A stretch of 39,473 bases of DNA from an uncultured Granulosicoccaceae bacterium (lineage in GTDB: Bacteria > Pseudomonadota > Gammaproteobacteria > Granulosicoccales > Granulosicoccaceae), in the NCBI GenBank assembly GCA_938008205.1, contig CALLLY010000086.1, positions 1 to 39,473 of the forward strand, in the 5' to 3' direction. Numbering within the stretch: the stretch's first letter is position 1; each line of letters starts with the position of its first letter. The position numbers and the translations under genes are program-made. The notes under the pieces are model-generated. The model was not told the origin of the DNA. It was given only the letters and a program-made list of their open reading frames with translations, and searched no databases. Of this stretch, positions 27,310-35,738 are shown in pieces.

Positions 27310-28995
27310 TTACATCTCAGAGTTGAGCAGGTTGCCAATGCGGTACGAAGCAGATTCAGCGCTCGATTCTATATAGGCACCTTCGGCAAGACTTGCCATT
27401 GCCTTGAGATGGTCGGAAGATAACTCGTAGGCAATAGAGTGAATGGGTATGCCAGTCCATTCCATGGTTTTTTCGACACTGGCGTATTCCAGGCCTTTGT
27501 TTGTTTCTCCATCTGACAATACAAAGATAACCAGTTTGTGATTCGGATTGGTGCTGGCAAAATCTACTAGCTCCTGTGCGGCGACGAGTACTGCATCGTT
27601 AGTGGCGGTGCCGCCACCGGTCTGGAGTTGTTCTACCGCACCTATAAACAGTGATTTCTGCTGTATGTTGAACTGCTTAATGCTCAGGTCGACGTTTACT
27701 CGCTCGTTATAGCTCACCAGTCCGATAGAGTTGCCGGAGCTGATTAAATCTGAGGATTCAATGAGTGCGCGCTTAAGGTTTTTAATTCTGGAACCGTCCA
27801 TAGAACCGGAGACATCTGCAACAAAAACCGCTGCGATGGGTCTGCCACCGGATTTCTTTTCTTTCCAGATTTTCTGTGCGTTGAGAATCATAGCGCCGTT
27901 GTCCAGCTTGTAGGTGCTGGTGTAGTTCGCTTGTCTGCCAAACCCGTAATCTGTGACTGCACGTTTATTCTGATCTAGAAACTTTGCGAACAGCGCTAGT
28001 ACCTCTCGCTCTGCGCTGTCTGCTTCGGCAGTGGCGTACAACGGACTGTCGTGTCTGACGCCAAATGGCAGGAACTCATAGTCCCCCATGCCTTTAACGT
28101 TAACCCACGATTGATGCTCCATAACCAGTGCGTCGAGAACACCGCTGTCGACAGCGGCATCACGCATCTGCAGAGTGGTTTGCGCCACGAAAGGCACACC
28201 GGCCTGAAACGCTTCGAAGGCACTTGCGACGTCCGGAGCCAGCATCTGGCTTTCATCGCCTTCTGCAAAGGCGTTGAGAACGGTTAGCAGGAAGTTAAGA
28301 CCGGTACTCGATTGGTAGGGATTTGTGTATCCCATAGAAAAATTGCCAGTCGTGACCTCGGTCAGTAGTTTTTGAATATCAAGCTGGTTATTGGTGGTGA
28401 TGAGATCTTTCTTTGACTTACGCACAATCACACCGGCAGTGTTGGGTGCAGTCACTTCAGAGATAACAGAAAGTGAGATGCCCTGACCTGAAAGCATATC
28501 CCCCCATAAATGGTTACTTGGTGAGAACGCGTCAGGTGTATTGCGTTGTGCCAATATAAATTGTGCCCCCAGGCCCGAGGCTATTTTGCGAATGCCAACC
28601 TGTGCAATTTTTCCATTACCAATTTTGAGCTGCTGATTATTAAACGCCTGAGCCATCTCAATATACAGACCATCACGGCCGGAGCCGGCTTTTTCAGAGG
28701 AAGTGAATATCTCCACCGCCTCGACACGGCTGCTGTCGCGGGCGTCGAGCGACATCGGGTATTCACTCATGCTCGGTAGCATGGATAGCAGATTGGTTTG
28801 TGTGAGCTCTATGTTCGCACGGTAGTTGTTCTCGCGGCGGCTTGGCCGAATAGTTTCGGACACCAGTTCATTAAGTTGTTTTAAAGCAGTTTCTTTACTG
28901 TCTACTTCACCGGGACCACAGGCCGCCAGCGCCATTGCCATCGTTGCACATACGCTTGCGTACAGTGCGCCTTTTGCAGTTGAACGTAAATTCAT
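27310..28995 (-). CDS. Lipoprotein with periplasmic-binding-like region and C-terminal von Willebrand factor A domain
   Basis: Lipobox ALAACGPG; SBP-like segments (NFSMGYTNPYQSSTGLNFLLTVL, AGVPFVAQTTLQMRDAAVDSGVLDALVMEHQSW); vWA motifs AVFVADVSGSMDGSRI, GGGTATNDA, VIFVLSDGETNKG. Confidence 0.87.
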   Translation of the reverse strand: MNLRSTAKGALYASVCATMAMALAACGPGEVDSKETALKQLNELVSETIRPSRRENNYRANIELTQTNLLSMLPSMSEYPMSLDARDSSRVEAVEIFTSSEKAGSGRDGLYIEMAQAFNNQQLKIGNGKIAQVGIRKIASGLGAQFILAQRNTPDAFSPSNHLWGDMLSGQGISLSVISEVTAPNTAGVIVRKSKKDLITTNNQLDIQKLLTEVTTGNFSMGYTNPYQSSTGLNFLLTVLNAFAEGDESQMLAPDVASAFEAFQAGVPFVAQTTLQMRDAAVDSGVLDALVMEHQSWVNVKGMGDYEFLPFGVRHDSPLYATAEADSAEREVLALFAKFLDQNKRAVTDYGFGRQANYTSTYKLDNGAMILNAQKIWKEKKSGGRPIAAVFVADVSGSMDGSRIKNLKRALIESSDLISSGNSIGLVSYNERVNVDLSIKQFNIQQKSLFIGAVEQLQTGGGTATNDAVLVAAQELVDFASTNPNHKLVIFVLSDGETNKGLEYASVEKTMEWTGIPIHSIAYELSSDHLKAMASLAEGAYIESSAESASYRIGNLLNSEM

Positions 28996-29008
28996 TGAGG
29001 GCTCCGTG

Positions 29009-29677
29009 TCACTGACTTTGTTGTTTGGCTATGCTGACCAGGTCTTTCAGACGGGCAAGCGTTTCTGTGCGTTCGAACTCGCCTATCTCCTGGATATTGG
29101 CAACTTCCACTGAGGTGTCGGACAGCGCTTTGAACAGAGTGCGATTTTCAGCGAGTAACGATTCAAGTCGTTGCTGCTGCATTTGCAGTTGTGCTTCATC
29201 GCGCTGACTGCGTTGTCTTTTCAGGCTGGAAATGCTGTGTCCTATTCCGACCATATCTGACAAATTCTGCAGTGATTGATTTTGAACGTTTCGTGCTGCA
29301 TCGAGATAGGTGCTGGAACTCAGCTGCTTGCCCCGAAAGCGGTTGGCGATAACCTCATGAAAATCGTTAAGTAAATGCCTGAGTGTGACAACCTGTTTCG
29401 CACCGTCTTTATTTTCCAGGGATTCAAGGTCACTTTGCATGGTAGAGAGTCGTTGCATCATTTCGTCGTGTTCGCGCTCTTCCTGATCGAGCAGGCCGCG
29501 GATGACGTCGAGATCGAGAAAACCAAACCATCGATAGCAAAGTGGTACCAGCGCGAGTGCCAGTATGGAGATAATGGCGTAGCCGATTGTCGTGAGCCAC
29601 GGTGATTGAAACCACCAGGAGTAGGCACCCACCAACAACAATGTTGCCAGTGCAGCCGTAGCAATCGCGTTGATCAA
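29009..29677 (-). CDS. Hypothetical membrane protein: two N-terminal TM segments and coiled-coil region
   Basis: Hydrophobic IATAALATLLLVGAYSWWF and TIGYAIISILALALVPLCY, then a Glu/Gln-rich helical region; 13 nt upstream of the SBP-vWA gene. No family assigned with confidence. Confidence 0.65.
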   Translation of the reverse strand: MINAIATAALATLLLVGAYSWWFQSPWLTTIGYAIISILALALVPLCYRWFGFLDLDVIRGLLDQEEREHDEMMQRLSTMQSDLESLENKDGAKQVVTLRHLLNDFHEVIANRFRGKQLSSSTYLDAARNVQNQSLQNLSDMVGIGHSISSLKRQRSQRDEAQLQMQQQRLESLLAENRTLFKALSDTSVEVANIQEIGEFERTETLARLKDLVSIAKQQSQ

Positions 29678-29713
29678 GAGTGTTCCTCTGGGAGCTGCCT
29701 TTCAGTACGACTT

Positions 29714-29758
29714 ATTATATATGCGGATTGTCGGTTCGCTAATCAACTGACAATCAAC
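29714..29758 (-). promoter_or_regulatory. Candidate promoter with 11-bp-spaced direct repeats upstream of the vWA operon
   Basis: Minus strand: GTTGATT-GTCA-GTTGATT (29758-29741), then a consensus TATAAT (29719-29714), then ATG at 29677. Confidence 0.45.
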
Positions 29759-29765
29759 ACTGAAA

Positions 29766-30539
29766 TCACTCAATCAGCGAGAATCTCGAAATAATCAGGC
29801 GAAGGGTTAGTTTTCCGCGCTTGTAGTGCTCGATTTTCAGTGGTAGCACGGTGTTTTTTTCGCCAACTTCGGCCAGCCAGATGATGGTTTCCCGATTGCT
29901 GTTAACACGGTCTTTTAATATGCGGTTTGCGTCGAAATCACCAATTTCGGTGCTGATAGGCTCAATGCCGTGGTTGCTGTAGGTGAGTGTTTCTGCGTTT
30001 TTACCGTCCAGTACTTGTATTTGCATCGACTCGAAATTTCTATCGTTAGCAAGCTTATTGAGTAGTGCCAGAGTGACTGACAAGCGGTCGATTGCACCCT
30101 CAGGCAGTGGATGCGCCGTGGTTTCGTTACCGCGTTTCAACTCCAGTTGTAGGGTATCGCGATCTAAATTGACCTGATAGTTGCGCTTGGGCCTGCCTTT
30201 GTCGGTGTATGTGTACTGTATTGATTCAAACGGCGTGTTTAGCGATGGTAATACTGCATGCTCGCGGATGTTGCCGTTGCTGGTCCATTTAAAAATACCG
30301 GTAGGTTTCGACTGTAGAACGAAATCGAAATTGCCGTCGTCTGCCGGAGTCAGGCTAAGTGTTGCGGTGCCACCGGTGATGTAGTCGTTTTCAACTGAGT
30401 ATTCTGCTTTGAATGGGGTCAGTGTAGTCCCGGCACTTTGCGCAGCCCCGGTACAGGCGTATGACAGCAGCACCGTGATCAGTATCGCCTGCAATCTAAC
30501 GCCGTATGCCTTCAGTAACCGGTAACTTTTTTTATTCAT
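29766..30539 (-). CDS. DUF3108 domain-containing exported protein
   Basis: TPFKAEYSVENDYITGGTATLSL, FESIQYTYTDKGRPKRNYQVNLD, LPEGAIDRLSVTLALL; position next to purN/purM is typical of DUF3108. Confidence 0.87.
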   Translation of the reverse strand: MNKKSYRLLKAYGVRLQAILITVLLSYACTGAAQSAGTTLTPFKAEYSVENDYITGGTATLSLTPADDGNFDFVLQSKPTGIFKWTSNGNIREHAVLPSLNTPFESIQYTYTDKGRPKRNYQVNLDRDTLQLELKRGNETTAHPLPEGAIDRLSVTLALLNKLANDRNFESMQIQVLDGKNAETLTYSNHGIEPISTEIGDFDANRILKDRVNSNRETIIWLAEVGEKNTVLPLKIEHYKRGKLTLRLIISRFSLIE

Positions 30540-30597
30540 AGCCTTTCTGCCGTTTTAATACCCGGCAAGCTTGAGCGGGGAAAGTACACTACCGACT

Positions 30598-31230
30598 TTA
30601 GGACAAAGTCAGCGGATAAACGAGTCGATTTCCCTGGTATTCAACGTGACCATCCCGCCATATGATTAACCCTTGCAAGTAATACTGAGCCACCTGCCAG
30701 TAGAGCCGGTGCTCTTTTTCCAACACTCTTGCAGCTAGCGAATCCGGTGTGTCTGTCGACTCGACGGCAACGACACTGCGAGCGATTACAGGGCCGGCAT
30801 CAAGTTCCGCTGTAACAAAATGTACGCTGCAACCGTGCGTTTTATCGCCGCTTTGCAAAACCTGCTGGTGGGTGTGTAACCCCGGATACCTGGGTAACAG
30901 TGACGGATGAATGTTCAATAGTCGTGATTCAAAATGCTCGGTAAAACTGGCACCCAGTCGTCGCATAAAGCCCGCCAGCAGGACGAGTTGCGGCGCGTCA
31001 CTTTCAATAGTGTTCAGGAGTTGTTGATCAAAGGCGTCGCTGGTATCGAAAGCCTTGTGATCAACAACCGAGGTTCTGATGTTATTGTTTCTTGCATAAG
31101 TAAGGCCCGGCGCGTCTTTTTTATTGGCGATTACATGGCTGATCGGTGCCTGTAGCAATCCACTGACCGAGGCCTTATGCAGGGCTTGCATGTTTGAGCC
31201 TCGACCGGAAATCAGAACGGTAATTGTCAT
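30598..31230 (-). CDS. purN: Phosphoribosylglycinamide formyltransferase
   Basis: TVLISGRGSNMQAL, HVIANKKDAPGL, LVLLAGFMRRLGASF, LLNIHPSLLPRYPGLHTHQQVLQSGDKTHGCSVHFV. Confidence 0.97.
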   Translation of the reverse strand: MTITVLISGRGSNMQALHKASVSGLLQAPISHVIANKKDAPGLTYARNNNIRTSVVDHKAFDTSDAFDQQLLNTIESDAPQLVLLAGFMRRLGASFTEHFESRLLNIHPSLLPRYPGLHTHQQVLQSGDKTHGCSVHFVTAELDAGPVIARSVVAVESTDTPDSLAARVLEKEHRLYWQVAQYYLQGLIIWRDGHVEYQGNRLVYPLTLS

Positions 31231-31260
31231 AAGGTATTGCTAATCAGGTGATGCGGATGT

Positions 31261-32301
31261 TCACCGGTATCGCACCGTGGGTTGAGTATTGTCGCTGTGC
31301 TCTACCGTGCCAATTCTGACGGCGGTTTCACCGTTATCGGCAAGTAGATCAATGGCAGTTTTTACATGCTGCTCGGGCAGCATAACGGCCATACCAATAC
31401 CGCAGTTGAACGTTTTAAGCATTTCATCGTCAGTGATATTGCCATTGCTTTGCAGCCAGTTAAAAACCGGCAGTGTCGGAATGGCTTGAGTGTTTATAAC
31501 CGCACACGTGTTGGGAGGTAGTGAGCGTGGTAGATTTTCTGTGATTCCGCCACCGGTGATATGTGCCAGCGACGTTACCGGGACTTCAGCCAGCAGTTTA
31601 AGAATGGGTTTTACGTAAATTTTTGTTGGTGCAATCAATTGACTGGCGAGGCTGTCAGTTCCCAATGTCATCGCCGGGTCGTCAGCGCTGACTTCCAGTA
31701 CTTTGCGTACCAGCGAATAACCGTTCGAATGACATCCGGACGAAGTCAGTCCGATGACAGCATGGCCTTCGCTGACATTGTTTTTATCCAGAATAGCGGC
31801 TTTTTCAACAATGCCGACCGAGAAGCCGGCCAGATCGTATTCGTCGGCGTTGTACATGCCGGGCATTTCTGCGGTCTCACCACCGATCAGTGCTGCACCG
31901 GCTTGTTCGCAGCCATTGGCGATACCACGAATAATTTGTTGGGATTTATCGAGATCCAGTTTTCCGGTTGCGTAGTAATCGAGGAAAAACAGCGGCTCGG
32001 CACCACAAACCAGGATGTCGTTAACGCACATTGCGACCAGATCAATACCAATCGTGGCGTGATTGTCGAACTGGTTTGCCAGCATCAGTTTGGTGCCGAC
32101 ACCGTCGGTACCTGACACCAGCACCGGTTGCTTGTAGCGATCTGCTGGCAGTTCGAACAGGCCTCCAAAGCCACCCAGTCCACCCAGTACACCGGGCCTG
32201 TGGGTGCGGCTGATATCGGGCTTTATGCGTTCTACCAGCGTGGCACCCGCTTCAATGTCCACACCGGCATCGCGGTAACTTAAAGTCTCTTTTGTCGTCA
32301 T
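31261..32301 (-). CDS. purM: Phosphoribosylformylglycinamidine cyclo-ligase
   Basis: LSYRDAGVDIEAGATLVERIK, LVSGTDGVGTKLMLA, IGIDLVAMCVNDILVCGAEPLFFLDYYATGKL, LIGGETAEMPGMY, LTSSGCHSNGYSLVRKV. Confidence 0.98.
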   Translation of the reverse strand: MTTKETLSYRDAGVDIEAGATLVERIKPDISRTHRPGVLGGLGGFGGLFELPADRYKQPVLVSGTDGVGTKLMLANQFDNHATIGIDLVAMCVNDILVCGAEPLFFLDYYATGKLDLDKSQQIIRGIANGCEQAGAALIGGETAEMPGMYNADEYDLAGFSVGIVEKAAILDKNNVSEGHAVIGLTSSGCHSNGYSLVRKVLEVSADDPAMTLGTDSLASQLIAPTKIYVKPILKLLAEVPVTSLAHITGGGITENLPRSLPPNTCAVINTQAIPTLPVFNWLQSNGNITDDEMLKTFNCGIGMAVMLPEQHVKTAIDLLADNGETAVRIGTVEHSDNTQPTVRYR

Positions 32302-32433
32302 TTCATTCCAGTGAGCAGGTGTCAGGAAATATCTTTCGCCAGTCGGCAGATTTTACCGCGGAATAGCGCGTCTGAGTTACAATTGACCAATTCACCAATC
32401 ACTCGTTTTCGCAGCGCATTACAGAGTTCTATT

Positions 32434-33540
32434 ATGTCTAAATTGCTGAGAACCTTCCTGGTATTCGGTGCAATGTGCGTCTTTGCATTGCACAGCGGTG
32501 TGGCCACTGCAAATGACTTTACCGTTGAAGTGGTTGTGGCTAACCCGGGAGACAGTCAGCGATCCAGCGCATACTGGCTGGCGCTGAACCGGGTGCTGCA
32601 ACGCGAAATGCCACCGGGTGCGATTGATGAAGCGCAGCGCAAGGAGATTTTACGTGAACCCTCGCGTTATGTTCAGTCATTTCGCTATCGAGCCTTTGAT
32701 GTCGGCCGAGACAGCAGCCGTCTCGCCACCCGCCAGGTCCGCGAAGGAGAACCCGCCGACAGCGTGGTTGCGGTTACCTTTCCAGCGACTCTGCTGGGCA
32801 ATATTCAGCGGCAATTTCAGGCACCGGTGATTGAAGAAGTGGTCACACCCGGATCGGGACGGATTCTGGCACTGGTTGCCGTAGAGCAGGATACCGATCA
32901 GTTTCTGATCGGCGGCACTCGTGCCACCAAGTTTCAGTCGCGCATGATCCAGTTGGGTGCAGCGAACAATATGGCGTTTGAATTTCCGCTTCTGGACGAC
33001 GCAGACCAGGCGTTGCTGACGCCGTCCAACGTGTTGTTTTATGATCAGGCAGTGGTTGACGCGATGGCTGAAAAATATCAGGCATCAGGTAGTTTCACCG
33101 GAGCCCTGGTCAGATTGTCCGAGCAGTCATGGCAATCCGACTGGCACTACCGCGTGGCAGGTGCTGAAGCCCAAACCTTGTCGCTCACCACCCGGTCACT
33201 CGATGAAGCATTGCTTACTGCAGTGACCGAGATTGCCAACATGAACGGCTCCACTTCGGGCTATTTGTCAGGTGTGGGCGGGTTTAATCGCAGTGGTGTG
33301 GCAATTCGTGTAGAGAATATAAACTCGTTATCGCAGCACCAACAGGTGCTGGCGCTATTGCGCAGCATTGAATCAACGGTGGTCACTGAAGCGCTGGAGC
33401 CAGGGGCGACAGTTTTTCGTGCGCCCGATGCTGATTCGTTCAGCCTGCAACAGCGTTTGTCGAGTCAGACGGCGCTTTCTCCGCAAGTTTCATCCGGAGT
33501 CGGGCAGAGTAGTGAATCACTCACCTATCGCCTGCGCTAA
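32434..33540 (+). CDS. DUF2066 domain-containing exported protein
   Basis: Probable start MSKLLRTFLVFGAMCVFALHSGVATA (ATG 32434); DFTVEVVVANPGDSQRSSAYWLALNRVLQREM, RYVQSFRYRAFD; upstream of hda and divergent from purM. Confidence 0.83.
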   Translation: MSKLLRTFLVFGAMCVFALHSGVATANDFTVEVVVANPGDSQRSSAYWLALNRVLQREMPPGAIDEAQRKEILREPSRYVQSFRYRAFDVGRDSSRLATRQVREGEPADSVVAVTFPATLLGNIQRQFQAPVIEEVVTPGSGRILALVAVEQDTDQFLIGGTRATKFQSRMIQLGAANNMAFEFPLLDDADQALLTPSNVLFYDQAVVDAMAEKYQASGSFTGALVRLSEQSWQSDWHYRVAGAEAQTLSLTTRSLDEALLTAVTEIANMNGSTSGYLSGVGGFNRSGVAIRVENINSLSQHQQVLALLRSIESTVVTEALEPGATVFRAPDADSFSLQQRLSSQTALSPQVSSGVGQSSESLTYRLR

Positions 33541-33548
33541 CCTGCTAT

Positions 33549-34289
33549 ATGCAACAACAATTACCGCTACCGATTGTGGCACCGGAAGCCTGCAGTTTTG
33601 ACAACTATGCCAAAGGCAGTAACGGGCTTGTGGTTGAGTTGCTGGCAAGCCTTGATCAAAGCGCAGATGTCCGTCAGGTCTTTTTGTGTGGGCCGCCGCA
33701 GAGTGGTAAGTCCCATTTGCTGGTAGCGCTTCACGGGCACTATCTGGCGGTTGGAAAAAAGTCGTTTTACGTTTCCCTGAATGATGTGATGCAGTCTGAC
33801 AGAACACCGTCAGAGTCTCAGGCTATGCAGCCGTCCTTTGATCCTGCGTTGCTTGAATCACTGGATCACTATGATCTTATAGCGATTGATGATGTCGATC
33901 AGGTCGCAGGCAAGGATGACTGGGAAACCTCGCTGTTTAATCTGATAAATTTTGTCCGTGAAGGTGAAGGAAAAATCATATTCAGCGCATCTGCAGCACC
34001 ATCCATGGAGCGCTGGAAACTGGCTGATCTGTTGTCGCGTTTTACCTGGGGGCCGGTGCTAAAGCTGGTGCCACTTAACGAGATTGAAATTCGACAGGCA
34101 ATGCTGGCCGCGGCGCAACTGCGCGGTATGAAACTCGATACAGACGCGGTAGATTTTTTATTAAAGCGTTACCGGCGAGATGCCAGTAGTCTCTTGTCTG
34201 CGATTGCTATTCTTGATGCAGAGTCTCTCGCTGCCGGTCGCGAGAGAATTACGATTCCGTTTCTGAAGCAGTGTTTTGACTTTGGTTGA
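33549..34289 (+). CDS. hda: DnaA regulatory inactivator Hda
   Basis: DnaA-like AAA+: SFDNYAKGSNGLVVELL, VFLCGPPQSGKSHLLVAL, LIAIDDVDQVAGKDDWETSLFNLINF, DLLSRFTWGPVLKL; lacks the DnaA DNA-binding domain. Confidence 0.93.
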   Translation: MQQQLPLPIVAPEACSFDNYAKGSNGLVVELLASLDQSADVRQVFLCGPPQSGKSHLLVALHGHYLAVGKKSFYVSLNDVMQSDRTPSESQAMQPSFDPALLESLDHYDLIAIDDVDQVAGKDDWETSLFNLINFVREGEGKIIFSASAAPSMERWKLADLLSRFTWGPVLKLVPLNEIEIRQAMLAAAQLRGMKLDTDAVDFLLKRYRRDASSLLSAIAILDAESLAAGRERITIPFLKQCFDFG

Positions 34290-34647
34290 ATTTTTTATGT
34301 TGCTTTGCGGTATATGTACAACCAACGAACCACATTAGCGATAACACCACCAGTACAGCGCCCAGCCAGTTGTTATCTTGTCTGTGCACAAATGCATCAA
34401 CGCCAAATGCAAAGTAGGGCAGTGCTAGAAAGCTAGCCCATTGATAGGTGTAAATCCTGCCGTGCAGTAAGCCGCGCAGTGCCGGTAACATGGGTAATAG
34501 CGCTATCGCCAGCACAATACTTTTAGGCGCCGCTGGTGGTGCCAGATAGGTGATCCAAAGCAGGACGAAAAACAACGTACCCAGATAACCACACAAAGCG
34601 ATAAAGCGCCACCTGCTGGTATTGATTGTATTGTTATCAGTAATCAT
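34249..34647 (-). CDS. DUF2069 domain-containing membrane protein
   Basis: Probable start MITDNNTINTSRWRFIALCGYLGTLFFVLLWITYLAPP (ATG 34647); LLPALRGLLHGRIYTYQWASFLALPYFAFGV. Earlier ORF residues overlap wrbA in another frame. Confidence 0.85.
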   Translation of the reverse strand: MITDNNTINTSRWRFIALCGYLGTLFFVLLWITYLAPPAAPKSIVLAIALLPMLPALRGLLHGRIYTYQWASFLALPYFAFGVDAFVHRQDNNWLGAVLVVLSLMWFVGCTYTAKQHKKFNQSQNTASETES

Positions 34648-35239
34648 CAAGACCGCCTTTGAGTCGCAAGGCCAGTAACGCAACGCGTTTGCCAAGCGCT
34701 GAGCATAAGGTTTTTTCATCAGGTGTGAGATTCGGAATCGGGCTGTTTCCGGAAACCTGACTTGCACCGTAGGGTGTGCCACCGCTTTGCGTTGTGTGCA
34801 GTGCGTGTTCACTATACGGGATCCCCGCCATCACCATGCCATGATGAAGCAGTGGCAGCATCATGGTAAGCAGGGTTGATTCCTGTCCGCCATGCATGGT
34901 TGAACTGGAAGTAAAAACCGCACCGGGTTTATCGCGCATTGCGCCACTTAGCCACAGGTCGCTGGTGGTATCGAAAAAGTGTTTGAGGGGGGCTGCCATA
35001 TTGCCGAAGCGGGTCGGGCTGCCAACAATCAGCGCGTCCGCATTTCGTAGTTCAGCTTTTTCAATTTCAGGCGCACGCAGATTTTCGGATTCAACACTGG
35101 CTGAGTCGGTAATTTCCGCTACCGTGCGCAGCACGGCTTCACAACCCTGCACACCTTCTATGGCGCGCGCGATCTGATTGGCCATACGGCGGGTATTGCC
35201 ATCGCGACTGTAATAGAGCACCAACACTTTACAGGTCAT
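34637..35239 (-). CDS. wrbA: WrbA-type NAD(P)H:quinone oxidoreductase/flavodoxin family protein
   Basis: KVLVLYYSRDGNTRRMANQIARAIE, DALIVGSPTRFGNMAAPLKHFFDTTSDLW, GAVFTSSSTMHGGQESTLLTMM. Confidence 0.87.
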   Translation of the reverse strand: MTCKVLVLYYSRDGNTRRMANQIARAIEGVQGCEAVLRTVAEITDSASVESENLRAPEIEKAELRNADALIVGSPTRFGNMAAPLKHFFDTTSDLWLSGAMRDKPGAVFTSSSTMHGGQESTLLTMMLPLLHHGMVMAGIPYSEHALHTTQSGGTPYGASQVSGNSPIPNLTPDEKTLCSALGKRVALLALRLKGGLDDY

Positions 35240-35591
35240 TGATGAGTTCCATCACATTGTCCAGCGGCCTGCCGATTGCGGCTTCCTCACCAGTGGTAAC
35301 AATGGGGCGTTCCAGCAGAATTGGGTGTTCAACCAGGGCATCGAACAGTGCCTCGTCATCGTGGCTGCCCTGGTGCAGGCCGAGTTCTTTAAAGATTTTC
35401 TCGCCATGTCGCATGAATTCAAGCGGACCGAGCCCCAGTTGATCCGCAATAGACTTGAGCGTGGATTTATCGAGCGGCTGTTTGAGGTATTCCACTACTT
35501 CTAAGTCTATGTTCTGCTGCTTGAGCCACTCAACGGTGGCACGGCTCTTGGAGCATCGCGGATTGTGGTAAACGGTAATAGTACTGGTCAT
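35229..35591 (-). CDS. arsC: ArsC family arsenate reductase (glutaredoxin-type)
   Basis: ITVYHNPRCSKSRATVEWLKQQ, VVEYLKQPLDKSTLKSI, FDALVEHPILLERPIV...AAIGRPLDNVMELI. Confidence 0.93.
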   Translation of the reverse strand: MTSTITVYHNPRCSKSRATVEWLKQQNIDLEVVEYLKQPLDKSTLKSIADQLGLGPLEFMRHGEKIFKELGLHQGSHDDEALFDALVEHPILLERPIVTTGEEAAIGRPLDNVMELINDL

Positions 35592-35738
35592 CGTTACTGG
35601 CCGGTATTCGGTGAGAAGAAAACTGATTAATGCCCGACGTCAGTGAGCTGACGCCGATCGTGAGCGTTGCCGTTTTAATCACAGAAAGCGGGCAGGGCGC
35701 TACGGCGATTCTGTCACATTTACCAGCGAGTATAATAA

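Noticed and set aside
29009-29677. Firm assignment of the coiled-coil protein to the XpaC family
   Set aside because: The architecture (two TM segments plus helical domain, beside SBP-vWA) is suggestive, but I could not identify a diagnostic motif by eye.
30594-30610. Hairpin gacttt-aggac-aaagtc over the purN stop codon
   Set aside because: Only 6 bp, A/T rich and without a T tract; could be chance.
31561-32115. 184-aa plus-strand ORF
   Set aside because: Antisense to purM, which is unambiguous.
34648-34812. N-terminal extension of the DUF2069 ORF
   Set aside because: Lies in another frame of wrbA; the DUF2069-type sequence starts at the ATG at 34647.
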